DNA of 64,000 nucleotides from an uncultured Candidatus Saccharibacteria bacterium (GCA_937906385.1 CALCYQ010000001.1:111421-175420), one strand, 5' to 3'. Positions 7,177 to 16,746 are shown, counted from the first letter of the stretch. Notes: generated by a model not told the origin, from the sequence alone. Translations and numbers: made by a program.

Positions 7177-8235
7177 GTGGCTAAGAAAAGTCAGGAAGCG
7201 GTGGATCCAGCAGATAAAACCAAAAAAGCAAAAGGCACTGAACAAGATGATAGTAAAAAACAGGCGCTAAACTTAGCGCTCTCGCAGATTACGAAGCAAT
7301 TCGGCGACGGCTCCATCATGAAACTTGGCGAACAGTCCAAGATTGATGTTGAGCTATTTTCGTCCGGCTCGTTGGCGCTCGATTTAGCGCTCGGCGGCGG
7401 CTATCCAAAGGGTCGCATTATCGAAATTTACGGCCCAGAATCATCTGGTAAAACTACGCTTGCTTTGCATGCAATTTCTGAGATTCAAAAGCAAGGCGGC
7501 CAAGCAGCCTTTATCGATGCCGAGCATGCACTCGATCCGGCCTACGCTCGCAAAATTGGCGTCGATACCGCCAATTTGTTGATTTCGCAGCCAGATAATG
7601 GCGAGCAGGCTCTCGAGATTTGCGAAACGCTCGTTCGTTCCGGCGCCGTTGACCTTATCGTGGTCGACTCCGTGGCCGCACTCGTGCCGCAAGCCGAAAT
7701 CGACGGCGATATGGGCGATGCGCAGATGGGTCTTCAGGCTCGCTTAATGTCTCAGGCTATGCGCAAACTCACCGGTGTCATTAGTAAGACCAAAGCTACT
7801 GTCATCTTCATCAACCAGATTCGTATGAAGATTGGCGTCATGTTTGGCAACCCAGAAACTACCACCGGCGGCAACGCGCTTAAGTTCTATGCGTCCGTTC
7901 GCGTCGATATTCGTCGCATCGGTCAAATTAAAGACGGCGAGAATATTTCCGGCAACCGCACCAAGATTAAAGTAGTCAAGAACAAGATTGCCGCGCCATT
8001 CCGTACCGCCGAATTCGACATTATGTACAACGAAGGCATTTCCAGGACTGGCGACGTACTCGATCTTGGCGTTCAATATGGCATCGTTGAGAAATCTGGC
8101 GCCTTCTTCAAATACAACGGTGAGACTATCGGCCAAGGCCGCGAAGCCGTCAAGCGTCTCTTCAAAGAGAAACCAGAATTAATGAACGAAATCGAAGTCA
8201 AGGTTCGCGAAGCCGCTAAAACCGACGAAGATTAA
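7177..8235 (+). CDS. recA: Recombinase RecA
   Basis: A 352-residue RecA recombinase that forms filaments on single-stranded DNA, drives homologous pairing and activates SOS self-cleavage where that exists. A lysine-rich N-terminal extension of about 25 residues precedes the core. Walker A GPESSGKT is at 86-93, Walker B region [10 protein letters not shown] is near 160, and loop motifs include [12 protein letters not shown] and [14 protein letters not shown]. The start is GTG with AAGGAGG 7 nt upstream. The last base of its TAA stop is the first base of the recX ATG, so the pair is coupled. With ComEC at 16817 it would process incoming DNA. Confidence 0.97.
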   Translation: MAKKSQEAVDPADKTKKAKGTEQDDSKKQALNLALSQITKQFGDGSIMKLGEQSKIDVELFSSGSLALDLALGGGYPKGRIIEIYGPESSGKTTLALHAISEIQKQGGQAAFIDAEHALDPAYARKIGVDTANLLISQPDNGEQALEICETLVRSGAVDLIVVDSVAALVPQAEIDGDMGDAQMGLQARLMSQAMRKLTGVISKTKATVIFINQIRMKIGVMFGNPETTTGGNALKFYASVRVDIRRIGQIKDGENISGNRTKIKVVKNKIAAPFRTAEFDIMYNEGISRTGDVLDLGVQYGIVEKSGAFFKYNGETIGQGREAVKRLFKEKPELMNEIEVKVREAAKTDED

Positions 8236-8963
8236 TGCTCGAAACGATTACGATTTTTGACGATGAACAGACTGCGCAGGGGCGGGCGCGGTCGCATCGC
8301 GTCACTGATATTAAGCCGGCCGTCCGCGACCAAAATCGCGTCAATATTTATCTGGACGACAAGTTTTTTTGTTCGCTCGACATTTCGCAAGTTGTTGACT
8401 TGAAGCTAAAGATCGGCAAAGAACTCACCGTCGACGAACGCACTGAGCTAAAGCGTGCCTCGGAATTTGGTAAGTTTTATCAGCGCGCGCTCGAATACGC
8501 CTTAATGCGTCCGCGTTCGCAAAAAGAAATTCGCGATTATTTGAATCGCAAGACGCTTAGTCGCAAAGTGTGCATCAAAAATCGCAAAACTGGCGAATAT
8601 CAAACCCGCGAAAAACAAGGCTACGACAAATCACTCGTGCCGCTCGTGCTCGCACGCCTCGACGAGCGTGGCTATATCAATGATCGTCATTTCGCTGAGC
8701 TTTGGGTGGAAAATCGTAACGTTTCAAAGGGCACTAGTACCAAAAAACTCCGTAATGAATTGATGCAAAAAGGCATTTCTGCGCAGATTATCGACGAAGT
8801 GCTCGAGCAAGGTACGCGTAGCGACGCAGACGAACTGTGCAAAATCATCGCCCGCAAAGCCAACCGCTATCCGGACCAACAAAAACTCATTCAATATCTA
8901 GTGCGGCAAGGCTTTAATTATTCAGACGTCATCGACGCGCTGTCGTCGTCGGACGGATCATAA
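8235..8963 (+). CDS. recX: Regulatory protein RecX
   Basis: A 242-residue RecX protein, which binds RecA filaments and limits their activity. An N-terminal extension (about residues 1-75) carries a small beta-rich part with NIYLDDKFFCSLDI, as in longer RecX proteins. The three-helix repeats follow: RALEYALMRPRSQKEIRDYL (about 89-108), VLARLDERGYINDRHFAELWVENR, and a final repeat with LIQYLVRQGFNYSDVIDAL. It starts directly at the recA stop. Its last 46 bp overlap the 3' end of the convergent PRC-barrel gene. Confidence 0.9.
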   Translation: MLETITIFDDEQTAQGRARSHRVTDIKPAVRDQNRVNIYLDDKFFCSLDISQVVDLKLKIGKELTVDERTELKRASEFGKFYQRALEYALMRPRSQKEIRDYLNRKTLSRKVCIKNRKTGEYQTREKQGYDKSLVPLVLARLDERGYINDRHFAELWVENRNVSKGTSTKKLRNELMQKGISAQIIDEVLEQGTRSDADELCKIIARKANRYPDQQKLIQYLVRQGFNYSDVIDALSSSDGS

Positions 8964-9535
8964 GCCGGCTTGCGGAATGGATTTACGAAATCCGGCTTAA
9001 ATTCCTCCTCTTCGGAGGCTTCTTTTTTCTTAACTTTAACTTCTTCGCTATCGTGTTTAATCGTGACTTTATAATCGTCAATTTCAATAATTTGCGAGCG
9101 ATTAATCGTGAGTTGCGGATCATTAAACGAGGCGAACATCGGACGTTGCACGATCAGCTGGTAAACCATAAAGCTTTGGGAGTCGAAAGTATAATCAACG
9201 ATTTTGCCGATTTTTTTGCCATTTTGCGAGACAACCTTCAGGCCAATCAAATTGAAATTTAGTTTCATAACTTCGTCGAGGCGAATAATATCCTCGCGAT
9301 TCACTAAGCGATCAATCGAATCGATAATCAAGCCATTCGGACTTAATTCGCGCACGTCATCGGTTATCAAAATATCGCCAACTTCTGGGTCATTCAACAT
9401 CGGTCCAGTTAGTGTGTAGGCAATTACGCGCAAATCCTCCGGGTCAATAATCGCCCGCTGCGTCATAGCGATTTGATCGCCTATATGTAGGCTCAAGATT
9501 GGGCTATTAATCATTTTTGAGCCAATCACTAGCAT
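8918..9535 (-). CDS. PRC-barrel domain protein
   Basis: A 205-residue soluble protein with two PRC-barrel-like beta domains, about residues 1-75 (VIGSKMINSPILSLHIGDQ, DPEDLRVIAY) and 85-160 (LIGLKVVSQNGKKIGKIVDYTFD). PRC barrels occur in RimM and in many small proteins that bind RNA, ribosomes or photosynthetic complexes. This architecture alone gives no specific role. The C-terminus is charged (KVKKKEASEEEE). I chose ATG 9535 because AAAGGAG lies just upstream. An earlier in-frame ATG at 9604 would place the start inside the divergent tilS gene. The 3' end overlaps recX by 46 bp. Confidence 0.8.
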   Translation of the reverse strand: MLVIGSKMINSPILSLHIGDQIAMTQRAIIDPEDLRVIAYTLTGPMLNDPEVGDILITDDVRELSPNGLIIDSIDRLVNREDIIRLDEVMKLNFNLIGLKVVSQNGKKIGKIVDYTFDSQSFMVYQLIVQRPMFASFNDPQLTINRSQIIEIDDYKVTIKHDSEEVKVKKKEASEEEEFKPDFVNPFRKPAYDPSDDDSASMTSE

Positions 9536-9558
9536 TTTCTTTCCACTCCTTTTACTAG

Positions 9559-9564
9559 TATAAT
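9559..9564 (+). promoter_or_regulatory. -10 element, leaderless start of tilS
   Basis: TATAAT ends 8 nt before ATG 9573, with no Shine-Dalgarno sequence between. Confidence 0.55.
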
Positions 9565-9572
9565 TGTACCAC

Positions 9573-10391
9573 ATGAAAAAGATCCTTGCGGTATCTGGCG
9601 GCATCGACTCTGTTGTGATGTTGCATATGTTCCGCGCCGACCAAGACGCGGTAGTTGCGCATTTTGATCACGGCATTCGGCCAAATTCGGCCGAGGATTG
9701 TCTTTTTGTGGCGCGTCTTGCGAAAGAATACGGGCTACCATTTTATAGCCAGCGCGCCGAGCTTGGCGCCGAGTGCTCTGAAGACACCGCTCGGGTGGCT
9801 CGCTACGCTTTTTTGCGTGATTTAGCGAAAAAACACGACGGCCAAATCTACACTGCCCATCATCGCGACGACGTTGTCGAGACGATGGCAATCAATATCC
9901 TCCGCGGCACCGGCTGGCGCGGTATCGCGCCATTTTGGGGGAAAGAAATCGCGCGGCCACTGATCGAAATGACTAAAGCGGATATTTGTCGCTATGCTAC
10001 GGCACACGGCTTAAGTTTTCGCCAAGACCAAACCAACACCGAAGATGCCTATTTGCGCAACCGCGTTCGTCTCGCTTTAAGTCCGGCTGAACGGGAAGCG
10101 CTCTATGCGATTTATCTCAAACAATTGCCGCTTCGCGACGAGATTGAGTTTATTCTTGGGCAGATTTCGCCAAGTAATCAATATTCGAAGGAACTCGTCG
10201 CTCAAGCCGGCATTGAGATTTTGCGCCAAATTCTGCAAAACCATCAAATTTACCTGACGCGCCCGCAGCTCGACCGTGCGCTCGAGGCTATCCAGACTTT
10301 TACTCCCGGCAAACGTTTTTCGCTTGATAAAAATCATTTCCTAAATATCAAGCGTTATTACTTCCAAATTGAAGGCTCCGCCTCTGTTTAA
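9573..10391 (+). CDS. tilS: tRNA(Ile)-lysidine synthase
   Basis: A 272-residue N-type ATP pyrophosphatase that adds lysine to C34 of tRNA-Ile2 (CAT), so that it reads AUA instead of AUG. The PP-loop SGGIDS is at residues 8-13. Other TilS blocks follow: HFDHGIRPNSAEDC (about 32-45), YTAHHRDDVVET (about 93-104) and the R-rich YLRNRVR (about 152-158). It is shorter than E. coli TilS (about 430) and lacks the C-terminal domains, ending shortly after the linker helices. Start ATG 9573 follows an extended -10 with no leader. The tRNA(CAT) at 3079 is a possible substrate. Confidence 0.92.
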   Translation: MKKILAVSGGIDSVVMLHMFRADQDAVVAHFDHGIRPNSAEDCLFVARLAKEYGLPFYSQRAELGAECSEDTARVARYAFLRDLAKKHDGQIYTAHHRDDVVETMAINILRGTGWRGIAPFWGKEIARPLIEMTKADICRYATAHGLSFRQDQTNTEDAYLRNRVRLALSPAEREALYAIYLKQLPLRDEIEFILGQISPSNQYSKELVAQAGIEILRQILQNHQIYLTRPQLDRALEAIQTFTPGKRFSLDKNHFLNIKRYYFQIEGSASV

Positions 10392-10415
10392 ATTGTCCAA
10401 ACTTATCTGATATGC

Positions 10416-10421
10416 TAAAAT
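10416..10421 (+). promoter_or_regulatory. -10 element, leaderless start
   Basis: Extended TGC TAAAAT ends 8 nt before ATG 10430. Confidence 0.5.
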
Positions 10422-10429
10422 AAAAGAGC

Positions 10430-11641
10430 ATGAAATTTCGCGAGACGAAAGATAATCTTCCGATCATTATTTTGGCTCTTACCATTATCTGTCTTGTTTT
10501 TGGTATCGTCTCGAAACAAACCGGCATTTTCGCGAGCGCGACTTCGAGCGACGGGGAAGGCGGCGCGGTCGTCTCATCTGAGCATTATATTACGATTTAC
10601 GACGGCGATAATAAAATCACCGTGCGTAGTAACGCTAATACTATTCGCGAGGCCCTCGAGCGCGCCGACGTCAAGGTCAGTGAGTCCGACACGGTCGAAC
10701 CAGCGCTCGATGAAACGATTAACGAAGAAAACTTCAATATCAACATTTACCGCGCACGCGAAGTGGTCGTACTTGATGGCCAAACCAAGAAATATATCAA
10801 AACCGCCGCGACGGACCCTATTAAAGTTGCTGAAGCTGCCGGTGTCGAAATCCTTGAAGCCGATCTTGTTAAAGTCGAATCATTTAATAATTTGCTCGAA
10901 AGCGGCATGTCCGCCGCCTACCGCGTATATCATGCCAAAACTGTTAAATTGAATTTCTTTGGTAAAAATGTCGAGCTGCGCACCCAAGCCAAAACCGTGC
11001 GCGAGTTTTTGGCGGAGCGCGAAATAGATATGAATCCAGAAATCAACTGGATTTCCGTGCCAGAAAACACCAAAATTACCGACGGTATTGCGTTTAGTAT
11101 TTTCCGCCAAGGCAAACAAACCGTCGTCGTTGACGAAGTTATTAAGTTTAATGAAAAAACGACTTACGATTTCTCGCTCGATTATGGCAAACGCGAAATT
11201 ACCAAAGCTGGTCAAAACGGTTCGCGCACCGTTACTTATGAAATCGACATGAAAGATGGCAAAGAACTCTCGCGCAAAGTTATCTCTAGCATCGTCACTA
11301 AAGAACCGGTTACGCAAGAAGTAAAAGTCGGCATGAATATTGACTTGCCGGCCGGCACGCACGAGGATTGGATGGCCGCCGTCGGCATTTCGCCGAGCGA
11401 CTACGGCTACGTTAATTACATCATCACTCGCGAATCACATTGGAACCCGCTTTCGCGCAACGTTTCAAGCGGTGCCACCGGACTCTGTCAAGCACTCCCA
11501 GGTAGCAAGATGGCCATCGCCGGCGCCGACTGGGAAACCAATCCGATTACGCAGTTGCGTTGGTGTAATGGCTACGCCGTTGGCCGTTATGGTAGCTGGC
11601 AAAAGGCTTACGAATTCTGGATCAAGAACCATTGGTGGTAA
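10430..11641 (+). CDS. G5-domain wall protein with C-terminal transglycosylase-like domain
   Basis: A 403-residue exported protein of YabE/resuscitation-factor architecture. It has an N-terminal membrane anchor or signal (residues 12-30, IIILALTIICLVFGIVS). Ubiquitin-like DUF348 repeats with ITVRSNANTIREAL and VELRTQAKTVREFL follow. Next comes a G5 domain (about 220-305) with the KREITKAGQNGSRTVTYE strand pattern. A C-terminal lysozyme-like domain has ITRESHWNPLSRN-SSGATGLCQAL and ends in WIKNHWW. The Glu in TRESHWNP is the likely catalytic acid that cleaves peptidoglycan. Such proteins remodel the wall outside the membrane. The next gene, rsmA, begins 3 bp after its stop. Confidence 0.85.
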   Translation: MKFRETKDNLPIIILALTIICLVFGIVSKQTGIFASATSSDGEGGAVVSSEHYITIYDGDNKITVRSNANTIREALERADVKVSESDTVEPALDETINEENFNINIYRAREVVVLDGQTKKYIKTAATDPIKVAEAAGVEILEADLVKVESFNNLLESGMSAAYRVYHAKTVKLNFFGKNVELRTQAKTVREFLAEREIDMNPEINWISVPENTKITDGIAFSIFRQGKQTVVVDEVIKFNEKTTYDFSLDYGKREITKAGQNGSRTVTYEIDMKDGKELSRKVISSIVTKEPVTQEVKVGMNIDLPAGTHEDWMAAVGISPSDYGYVNYIITRESHWNPLSRNVSSGATGLCQALPGSKMAIAGADWETNPITQLRWCNGYAVGRYGSWQKAYEFWIKNHWW

Positions 11642-11644
11642 AAT

Positions 11645-12421
11645 ATGGCATTGCAGAACAGAAAATCTCTTGGTCAAAACTGGCTCAAAGATCGCGACAC
11701 TCTCATCGATATCGCCGACATGGCAAGCACGGGTGGTGTTTCGGAAGTGCTCGAAATCGGTCCAGGCCTTGGCACGCTCACCTCGGCGCTTTTTAAATTC
11801 TTTGATAAAGTCACTGCCGTTGAGCTCGACGACCGGCTCGCTGCGAACCTGCCAAAGTCTTTCCCGGGTAAAAATCTTGAAGTTATCCATGGCGATGTCC
11901 TCGACCTCGACCTAGATTCGCTCGGTCTGCCCGAAAAATATGTCGTAGCGGGGAATATCCCATACTACATCACCTCGCCAATTATCCAAAAATTCCTTCA
12001 CGCCGAGCATCGTCCAGAAAAAATCGTACTTCTCATGCAAAAAGAAGTTGCCGAGCGTCTTGCCGCCCAGCCTGGCGACTATTCTATTCTCGGTCTTTCG
12101 GCACAAATCTATGCTAAGGTCACACTTGGTCAAGTTGTAAAGCGCGAATTTTTCACCCCGCCGCCAAAAGTCGACAGCCAAGTCGTCATGCTCGAGCCGC
12201 TTGGTGTGCCACTTGCATCGGAATCCACCATGTCACTCGTCAAACTCGGCTTTATTGCACCTCGTAAAAAACTTCTTTCCAACCTTATGGTTGGCCTACA
12301 ACTACCAAAAGAGGAAATTCGATCTTATTTCGCTACGCTCAATCTTTCCGAGAATGCGCGCCCAGCCGATTTGTCTATTGACAATTGGTGCGCCCTTGAA
12401 AAACTGATTCATAAGCATTAA
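11645..12421 (+). CDS. rsmA: 16S rRNA dimethyladenosine transferase
   Basis: A 258-residue KsgA/RsmA enzyme that dimethylates two adjacent adenines in the 3'-terminal hairpin of 16S rRNA during small-subunit assembly. The N-terminus LGQNWLKD is the family start motif. The SAM site EIGPGLGTLT is at about residues 38-47, the acidic strand VIHGDVLDLD near 80, and the catalytic motif NIPYYI near 102-107. The C-terminal helical domain has GFIAPRKKLLSNL. The length is normal. It follows the transglycosylase gene with a 3-bp gap and so is probably in the same transcript. Confidence 0.95.
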   Translation: MALQNRKSLGQNWLKDRDTLIDIADMASTGGVSEVLEIGPGLGTLTSALFKFFDKVTAVELDDRLAANLPKSFPGKNLEVIHGDVLDLDLDSLGLPEKYVVAGNIPYYITSPIIQKFLHAEHRPEKIVLLMQKEVAERLAAQPGDYSILGLSAQIYAKVTLGQVVKREFFTPPPKVDSQVVMLEPLGVPLASESTMSLVKLGFIAPRKKLLSNLMVGLQLPKEEIRSYFATLNLSENARPADLSIDNWCALEKLIHKH

Positions 12422-12465
12422 AATAAGCTTAAGCTATATCGATATAATACAAGGGAGAATTTTTA

Positions 12466-13353
12466 ATGGACGGAACCGCACAACCTACGGGTTCGAATAA
12501 ACCACAATTAGATATGGATGCAATCAATGCAGCCGTAAATGCATCTGCGGGCAACGATCCGAATCTCCAGAATACTTTTGATGTGAACGACATCAGTCTC
12601 GACGACACTCCTACTACTGCCGCCGAGCTCGAGCAACAGATGAAGAAAAATCCAGAAATGAGCCTTGCCGGCTCCGTTATTGATAATTCCGTCTCCACTG
12701 AGGATGCCGTTAAAGCTCCGCAAGTTAAGCTTGCTGCCGATGTAGCTACTACCACCCCTCAAGACCCTTCAATTATCGCCGATAAGCCAGAAGATGAGCC
12801 TACTACTGCAATTAACGACGAGGATGTGTCCGCGGCGGATACTCCCGCACCTGTGAGCGACGCCACTGCTCCAGCTGCTCCAGCCGAAGAGTCGAAGGCG
12901 GAAGCTTCCTTCGTTGGCGGTGATCTAGAAGATGAAAAATCTGCCGAAGATGACGCGGCCGAAGAGCCAAAGGAAGACACTACTACCTTGAACTATGCCG
13001 ATCCAGTCGACAATTTCGAAAAAGAAGATGCTGCTCCAGCCGAAGATAAGGAAAAAGCTCCTGCTGAAGAACCTACTTCTACTAATGAAGCTAATCCGGC
13101 CGAAGCACCAGCCGACGATTCCGCCGTTCCAACTCCTGCCGCTGCTCCAGAAGAACCAAAGAAAAAAGACAAGAAAAAATCTAAAGACGCCACGCCGAGC
13201 GACATGCCATCAAACGGTGTCTTGCCGAAAGAAAAAGTCAGCCCATTTGCAGAAGGTGGCCTGTTCCGCAGCAACGGCTTCATCGCCTTTGCGGTCATTC
13301 TTGGCGTTCTCGTTATTCTTGGCGTTGTGATTGCGATTGCGATTTTTAGCTAG
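12466..13353 (+). CDS. Acidic Ala/Pro/Glu-rich protein with single C-terminal membrane segment
   Basis: A 295-residue protein of unknown function. Residues 1 to about 235 are acidic and low-complexity (Ala, Pro, Glu, Asp, Thr), rich in short blocks such as PAEEP and EEPKED, and probably disordered. A lysine cluster (KKKDKKKSK, about 225-233) comes next. A single hydrophobic segment at residues 270-293 then ends the protein with only one or two residues outside. This is a tail-anchored topology, with the long acidic part most likely in the cytoplasm behind the basic stop. RBS GGGAG lies 8 nt upstream of the ATG and TATAAT (12443-12448) before that. It resembles the low-complexity tail of the protein at 31848 only in composition. 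Confidence 0.7.
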   Translation: MDGTAQPTGSNKPQLDMDAINAAVNASAGNDPNLQNTFDVNDISLDDTPTTAAELEQQMKKNPEMSLAGSVIDNSVSTEDAVKAPQVKLAADVATTTPQDPSIIADKPEDEPTTAINDEDVSAADTPAPVSDATAPAAPAEESKAEASFVGGDLEDEKSAEDDAAEEPKEDTTTLNYADPVDNFEKEDAAPAEDKEKAPAEEPTSTNEANPAEAPADDSAVPTPAAAPEEPKKKDKKKSKDATPSDMPSNGVLPKEKVSPFAEGGLFRSNGFIAFAVILGVLVILGVVIAIAIFS

Positions 13354-13377
13354 TTCGCCTTTATCTGTAAAAGATGT

Positions 13378-13383
13378 TAAAAT
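13378..13383 (+). promoter_or_regulatory. -10 element, leaderless start of metG
   Basis: TAAAAT, preceded by TGT (extended type), ends 7 nt before ATG 13391. Confidence 0.55.
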
Positions 13384-13390
13384 ATGATTC

Positions 13391-14800
13391 ATGAAAGAAT
13401 CATATATCACTACAGCTATCCCATATGTCAACGGTAATCCGCACCTCGGACATGTGATGGACTATCTTCTTGCGGACACGCTGCGCCGATATATGATGTC
13501 GAAGGGCGCTAAAGTTCGCTTCCAGGTCGGCACCGATGAGCATGGTAATAAGATTTATAAAAAAGCCGCCGAGGCCGGTATTGACACGCAAGAATTTGTC
13601 GACCAAAATGCCGCCCAGTTCGAGAAATTTATTCAATCGCTCGGCGTAGAATATACCGATTTTATTCGCACGACCAATCCGGACCATGAACGCCGCTGCC
13701 AAGAAATTTGGAAGCGGCTCGGCGACCATATTTACAAAGACAAATATGAGGGCTGGTATTGCGAAGGTTGCGAAAACTTCGTCACCGACACTGAGCACGA
13801 CGAAAATGACGGCATTTGCCCAGACCACAAAAAGCCATATATTAAGCTCAGCGAGGAGAACTATTATCTCCGCATTGCTGATTTTAAGGATGAGATTCGC
13901 GCTAAAATCGAATCCGACGAAATGAAAATTACGCCGGCCTTCCGCAAGAAAGAGTTTCTCAACTTGCTCAAAAATATGCCAGACGTTTCTATTTCGCGTC
14001 CAAAGAGCCAAGTGGCTTGGGGCATCCCGGTGCCGGGCGACGAAGAGCAGGTCATGTATGTCTGGATCGATGCGCTCGCAAATTACATTACCGTGCTCGG
14101 CTATCCGGATAATGACATTTCTGCCTATTGGCCAGCCAATACGCAGATTGTTGGCAAAGACATCCTGCGCTTTCATGCTGGTATTTGGCCGGCTATCCTG
14201 CTTGGTCTCGGCTTGCCGCTGCCAAAGAATCTGCTCGCGCATGGTTTTATTACCGTAAACGGCGAGAAGATGTCTAAGTCTATCGGCAACGTGGTTGATC
14301 CGATTGAGATTCTCAACAAGCATGGTCTCGTGCCGCTGCGTTATTACTTCTTACGCCACGCCTCGACCACTGATGATTCCGACTTTACTTGGGACAAGTA
14401 CGAAGCCGCCTATAACGAGCTTGCCAACGACCTTGGCAACCTTGTCCAACGCCTCGCTACGCTTTGCAAGAAGAATGGCATCTCTGGTCGCTCAGTTATT
14501 CGTCGTGACGAACCGGAATTTGACGCCAAGATGGAAGCTTACGAATTTAATTTTGCCTTTGATCTGCTCTGGAAGCAAATCGGCGATTTAAACAAGCGCA
14601 TCGATTCCGAAAAGCCGTGGGCGCTTGCCAAGACTGAGCCGGAAAAGGCCAAAGCGGTGCTTGAAAGTCTCGTGGACGAATTACTGACGATTAACGAACG
14701 TTTAGCGCTCTTTATTCCAGGCACCGCCACGCAGATTGCGGACATCTTTACGGCCACGGAAATTCTGCCACCGGCCACGCCGCTATTTCCAAAGAATTAA
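13391..14800 (+). CDS. metG: Methionyl-tRNA synthetase
   Basis: A 469-residue class I synthetase that charges tRNA-Met. The HIGH motif is HLGH at residues 18-21 and the KMSKS loop is at 293-297. The zinc knuckle is CEGC...CPDH (about 121-142), the Cys3His form that I know from Thermus-type MetRS. There is no C-terminal tRNA-binding (EMAP/Arc1-like) domain, as in the short MetRS form. The alpha-helical anticodon domain ends near residue 460. The gene is monocistronic and closed by a terminator shared with the convergent gene. Confidence 0.95.
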   Translation: MKESYITTAIPYVNGNPHLGHVMDYLLADTLRRYMMSKGAKVRFQVGTDEHGNKIYKKAAEAGIDTQEFVDQNAAQFEKFIQSLGVEYTDFIRTTNPDHERRCQEIWKRLGDHIYKDKYEGWYCEGCENFVTDTEHDENDGICPDHKKPYIKLSEENYYLRIADFKDEIRAKIESDEMKITPAFRKKEFLNLLKNMPDVSISRPKSQVAWGIPVPGDEEQVMYVWIDALANYITVLGYPDNDISAYWPANTQIVGKDILRFHAGIWPAILLGLGLPLPKNLLAHGFITVNGEKMSKSIGNVVDPIEILNKHGLVPLRYYFLRHASTTDDSDFTWDKYEAAYNELANDLGNLVQRLATLCKKNGISGRSVIRRDEPEFDAKMEAYEFNFAFDLLWKQIGDLNKRIDSEKPWALAKTEPEKAKAVLESLVDELLTINERLALFIPGTATQIADIFTATEILPPATPLFPKN

Positions 14801-14826
14801 AAAAGTAGGCCTCTGGGCCTACTTTT
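14799..14826. terminator. Bidirectional terminator
   Basis: AAAAAGTAGGCC/GGCCTACTTTTT with a TCTG loop lies between the convergent metG and LTA-synthase-like genes. T-runs occur on both strands. Confidence 0.9.
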
Positions 14827-14832
14827 TGTTGG

Positions 14833-16740
14833 CTATTTCATCCAATATTGTTTGCCACTCAGAATGTCGTAGGTTAATAGCTCATAATCGTGCATTAATT
14901 CGGAATTTTTTAATTCGCGATCTTGCAGATAGTTTTTCGTCAAAATCGGCTCCGCTGCACAAACCTCGTCCACTAGATAATAAAGGGAAGACTTCTGCCA
15001 GTTTAGGATGTTTTGCATCGTATTTGCCATGCAGTTTGGCGTGGTGGTTGGTAATTTTTTCGTCGTAAAATTGGCGTCGTAGTTTGCATAGACAAAGTAT
15101 GGCGTCACACGTGCCAAATCGCGCTCTTCTTTGACAGGGCTGTCGTTTAGCAAGTCAAATAAACCAGCCGAATGGTCGCCAAACCACAATACAACTACTT
15201 TTTTATCGAGCTGATCGAGCCCATCGATAAATTCGCCTAAGTATTCGTCGGAACTATGCAACATCTGGAAGTAAGACGGAATTTCCCAGGCTCGCGATTC
15301 GCGGTCGATCGTCGGTTCGAATTCGACTTCAAATTCATTTTTTTCGTAAATATCACCCCAATATGGTGTGTGGTTCTGCATCGTAATCAAGCCAACTACT
15401 TGATTGTCGTCGCTCTCTTGCAGGACCTTTAGTGTCTGCTGATAGGCGGAGCGGTCGTTGATGTAATCCGACTTGCCGTCATGCTCGGTATAATCCATCT
15501 CGAGCTCAGTAATGAACGTGTCGAAGCCCTCGTTTTTGAGTGCGATATTGCGCTTGTACATACCGCCGTTAAATGGGTGAATTGCTGTCGTGGCATAATT
15601 GCGCGCTTTCAGCTCCTGTATGAGCGACGGAATTTCGCCAGTTTTTGGCAGCAGCGCTGTATATGGCACGGAATCAATCCAATAATTCGTCATGCTCGTA
15701 AACGCCTCGAACTCGATATTCGCGGTGCCACCACCATAATCGAGCGAATACATGTAGCCGCTCGGATATTTTTGCATGATGCGGTGTAGATTTGGCGTTA
15801 CGTCGCCGCTGTACTTGTAGAAGTCGCGGAAATTCACGCCCTGGAACGATACGTTCGGATCGTAAAATGATTCATTCAAAATAATTACTACGCTCACGTT
15901 TTCTTCGGCCGGATCTTTGCGCTTAGCATTTTCCGTTTCAGCAATGTCTACATATTCGGCTTTGAGCTCGGCAATTTTGCTCTCGCTATATTTATCCGGT
16001 TCGGCGATACGCAGCTTTTGCAAGTTGTACAAAAAGCCCAGCACAAAGCCATTATCGTTGTAATTGCGGTTTTGGTTCCAAGCCGTAAAATGCGTGCCGA
16101 GAAAAGTGTCTTCATAGCGGCTGCCATCGTTGTGGCGCACGAAATCTGTACTAAAGAAGAATGAGAGCGCTGCAATTGCTACAATCATCACGCGCGTGCC
16201 GAGCATGTTTCGCTTAGACCAGCTCGGACTTGGCGTTTCGTAATGGAGGCGCATTTTGCGCGCCAAAAACTTCTCGAATAGAATCGTCAAGGCGGCAATC
16301 ATTACGCAAGCCACCACCATTCGCACAATCGACCAAACGTCAACGAATTTCGTCAACGTAGCTGCCTCGGATGCGAGCTGAAAATCTTCAGGTAGCAGCG
16401 GAAAACCGCGCGAGCGATATTTATTGATGTGAATATAAGTAATAATTACAATCAAAATCCATGAGCTACCTACAGCCACGCCTGGCCGGCCAGTAATCCC
16501 CCACAAAATTGCGACAATAAAGAAGAGCAGCAGCGCATTAAAGAAAAACGGCGCCGCATTCTTAAAAATAAAATCCCAAGTGCTTCCGAAATCGTTGATG
16601 AAATACCGGTATTCCAAGAACCAGGTCAGCAAAATTGCCCCCACTATCAAAAATAGCAATGACGACAGCCAATATTTCTGACGCGCCGACAGTTTTGGCG
16701 ATTTAATCTTGGATTTCGGCTGATTTTTTCGCTTCTTCAT
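14833..16740 (-). CDS. LtaS-like membrane phosphoglycerol/phosphate transferase
   Basis: A 635-residue protein with the lipoteichoic-acid synthase layout: about five membrane helices in residues 20-190, then an extracellular alkaline-phosphatase-superfamily (sulfatase) domain. Visible motifs are VIILNESFYDP near 287 (metal ligand), GGGTANIEFEAFTSM near 337 with the Thr nucleophile, and VVLWFGDHSAGLF near 525 with the Asp/His metal ligands. LtaS moves glycerol-phosphate from phosphatidylglycerol to a growing polymer; related enzymes decorate other glycans. pgsA at 38535 could supply the PG. True LTA production in this organism is not shown. An extended -10 (complement at 16747-16752) gives a leaderless start. 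Confidence 0.82.
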   Translation of the reverse strand: MKKRKNQPKSKIKSPKLSARQKYWLSSLLFLIVGAILLTWFLEYRYFINDFGSTWDFIFKNAAPFFFNALLLFFIVAILWGITGRPGVAVGSSWILIVIITYIHINKYRSRGFPLLPEDFQLASEAATLTKFVDVWSIVRMVVACVMIAALTILFEKFLARKMRLHYETPSPSWSKRNMLGTRVMIVAIAALSFFFSTDFVRHNDGSRYEDTFLGTHFTAWNQNRNYNDNGFVLGFLYNLQKLRIAEPDKYSESKIAELKAEYVDIAETENAKRKDPAEENVSVVIILNESFYDPNVSFQGVNFRDFYKYSGDVTPNLHRIMQKYPSGYMYSLDYGGGTANIEFEAFTSMTNYWIDSVPYTALLPKTGEIPSLIQELKARNYATTAIHPFNGGMYKRNIALKNEGFDTFITELEMDYTEHDGKSDYINDRSAYQQTLKVLQESDDNQVVGLITMQNHTPYWGDIYEKNEFEVEFEPTIDRESRAWEIPSYFQMLHSSDEYLGEFIDGLDQLDKKVVVLWFGDHSAGLFDLLNDSPVKEERDLARVTPYFVYANYDANFTTKKLPTTTPNCMANTMQNILNWQKSSLYYLVDEVCAAEPILTKNYLQDRELKNSELMHDYELLTYDILSGKQYWMK

Positions 16741-16746
16741 CCTTCA

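Noticed and set aside
7140..7177. SOS (LexA) box before recA
   Set aside because: No palindrome of either the CTGT-type or GAAC-type was found near the recA -10.
13751..13817. Cys to His change in the MetRS zinc knuckle as a defect
   Set aside because: Cys3His knuckles occur in known Thermus-type methionyl-tRNA synthetases, so this is a normal variant.
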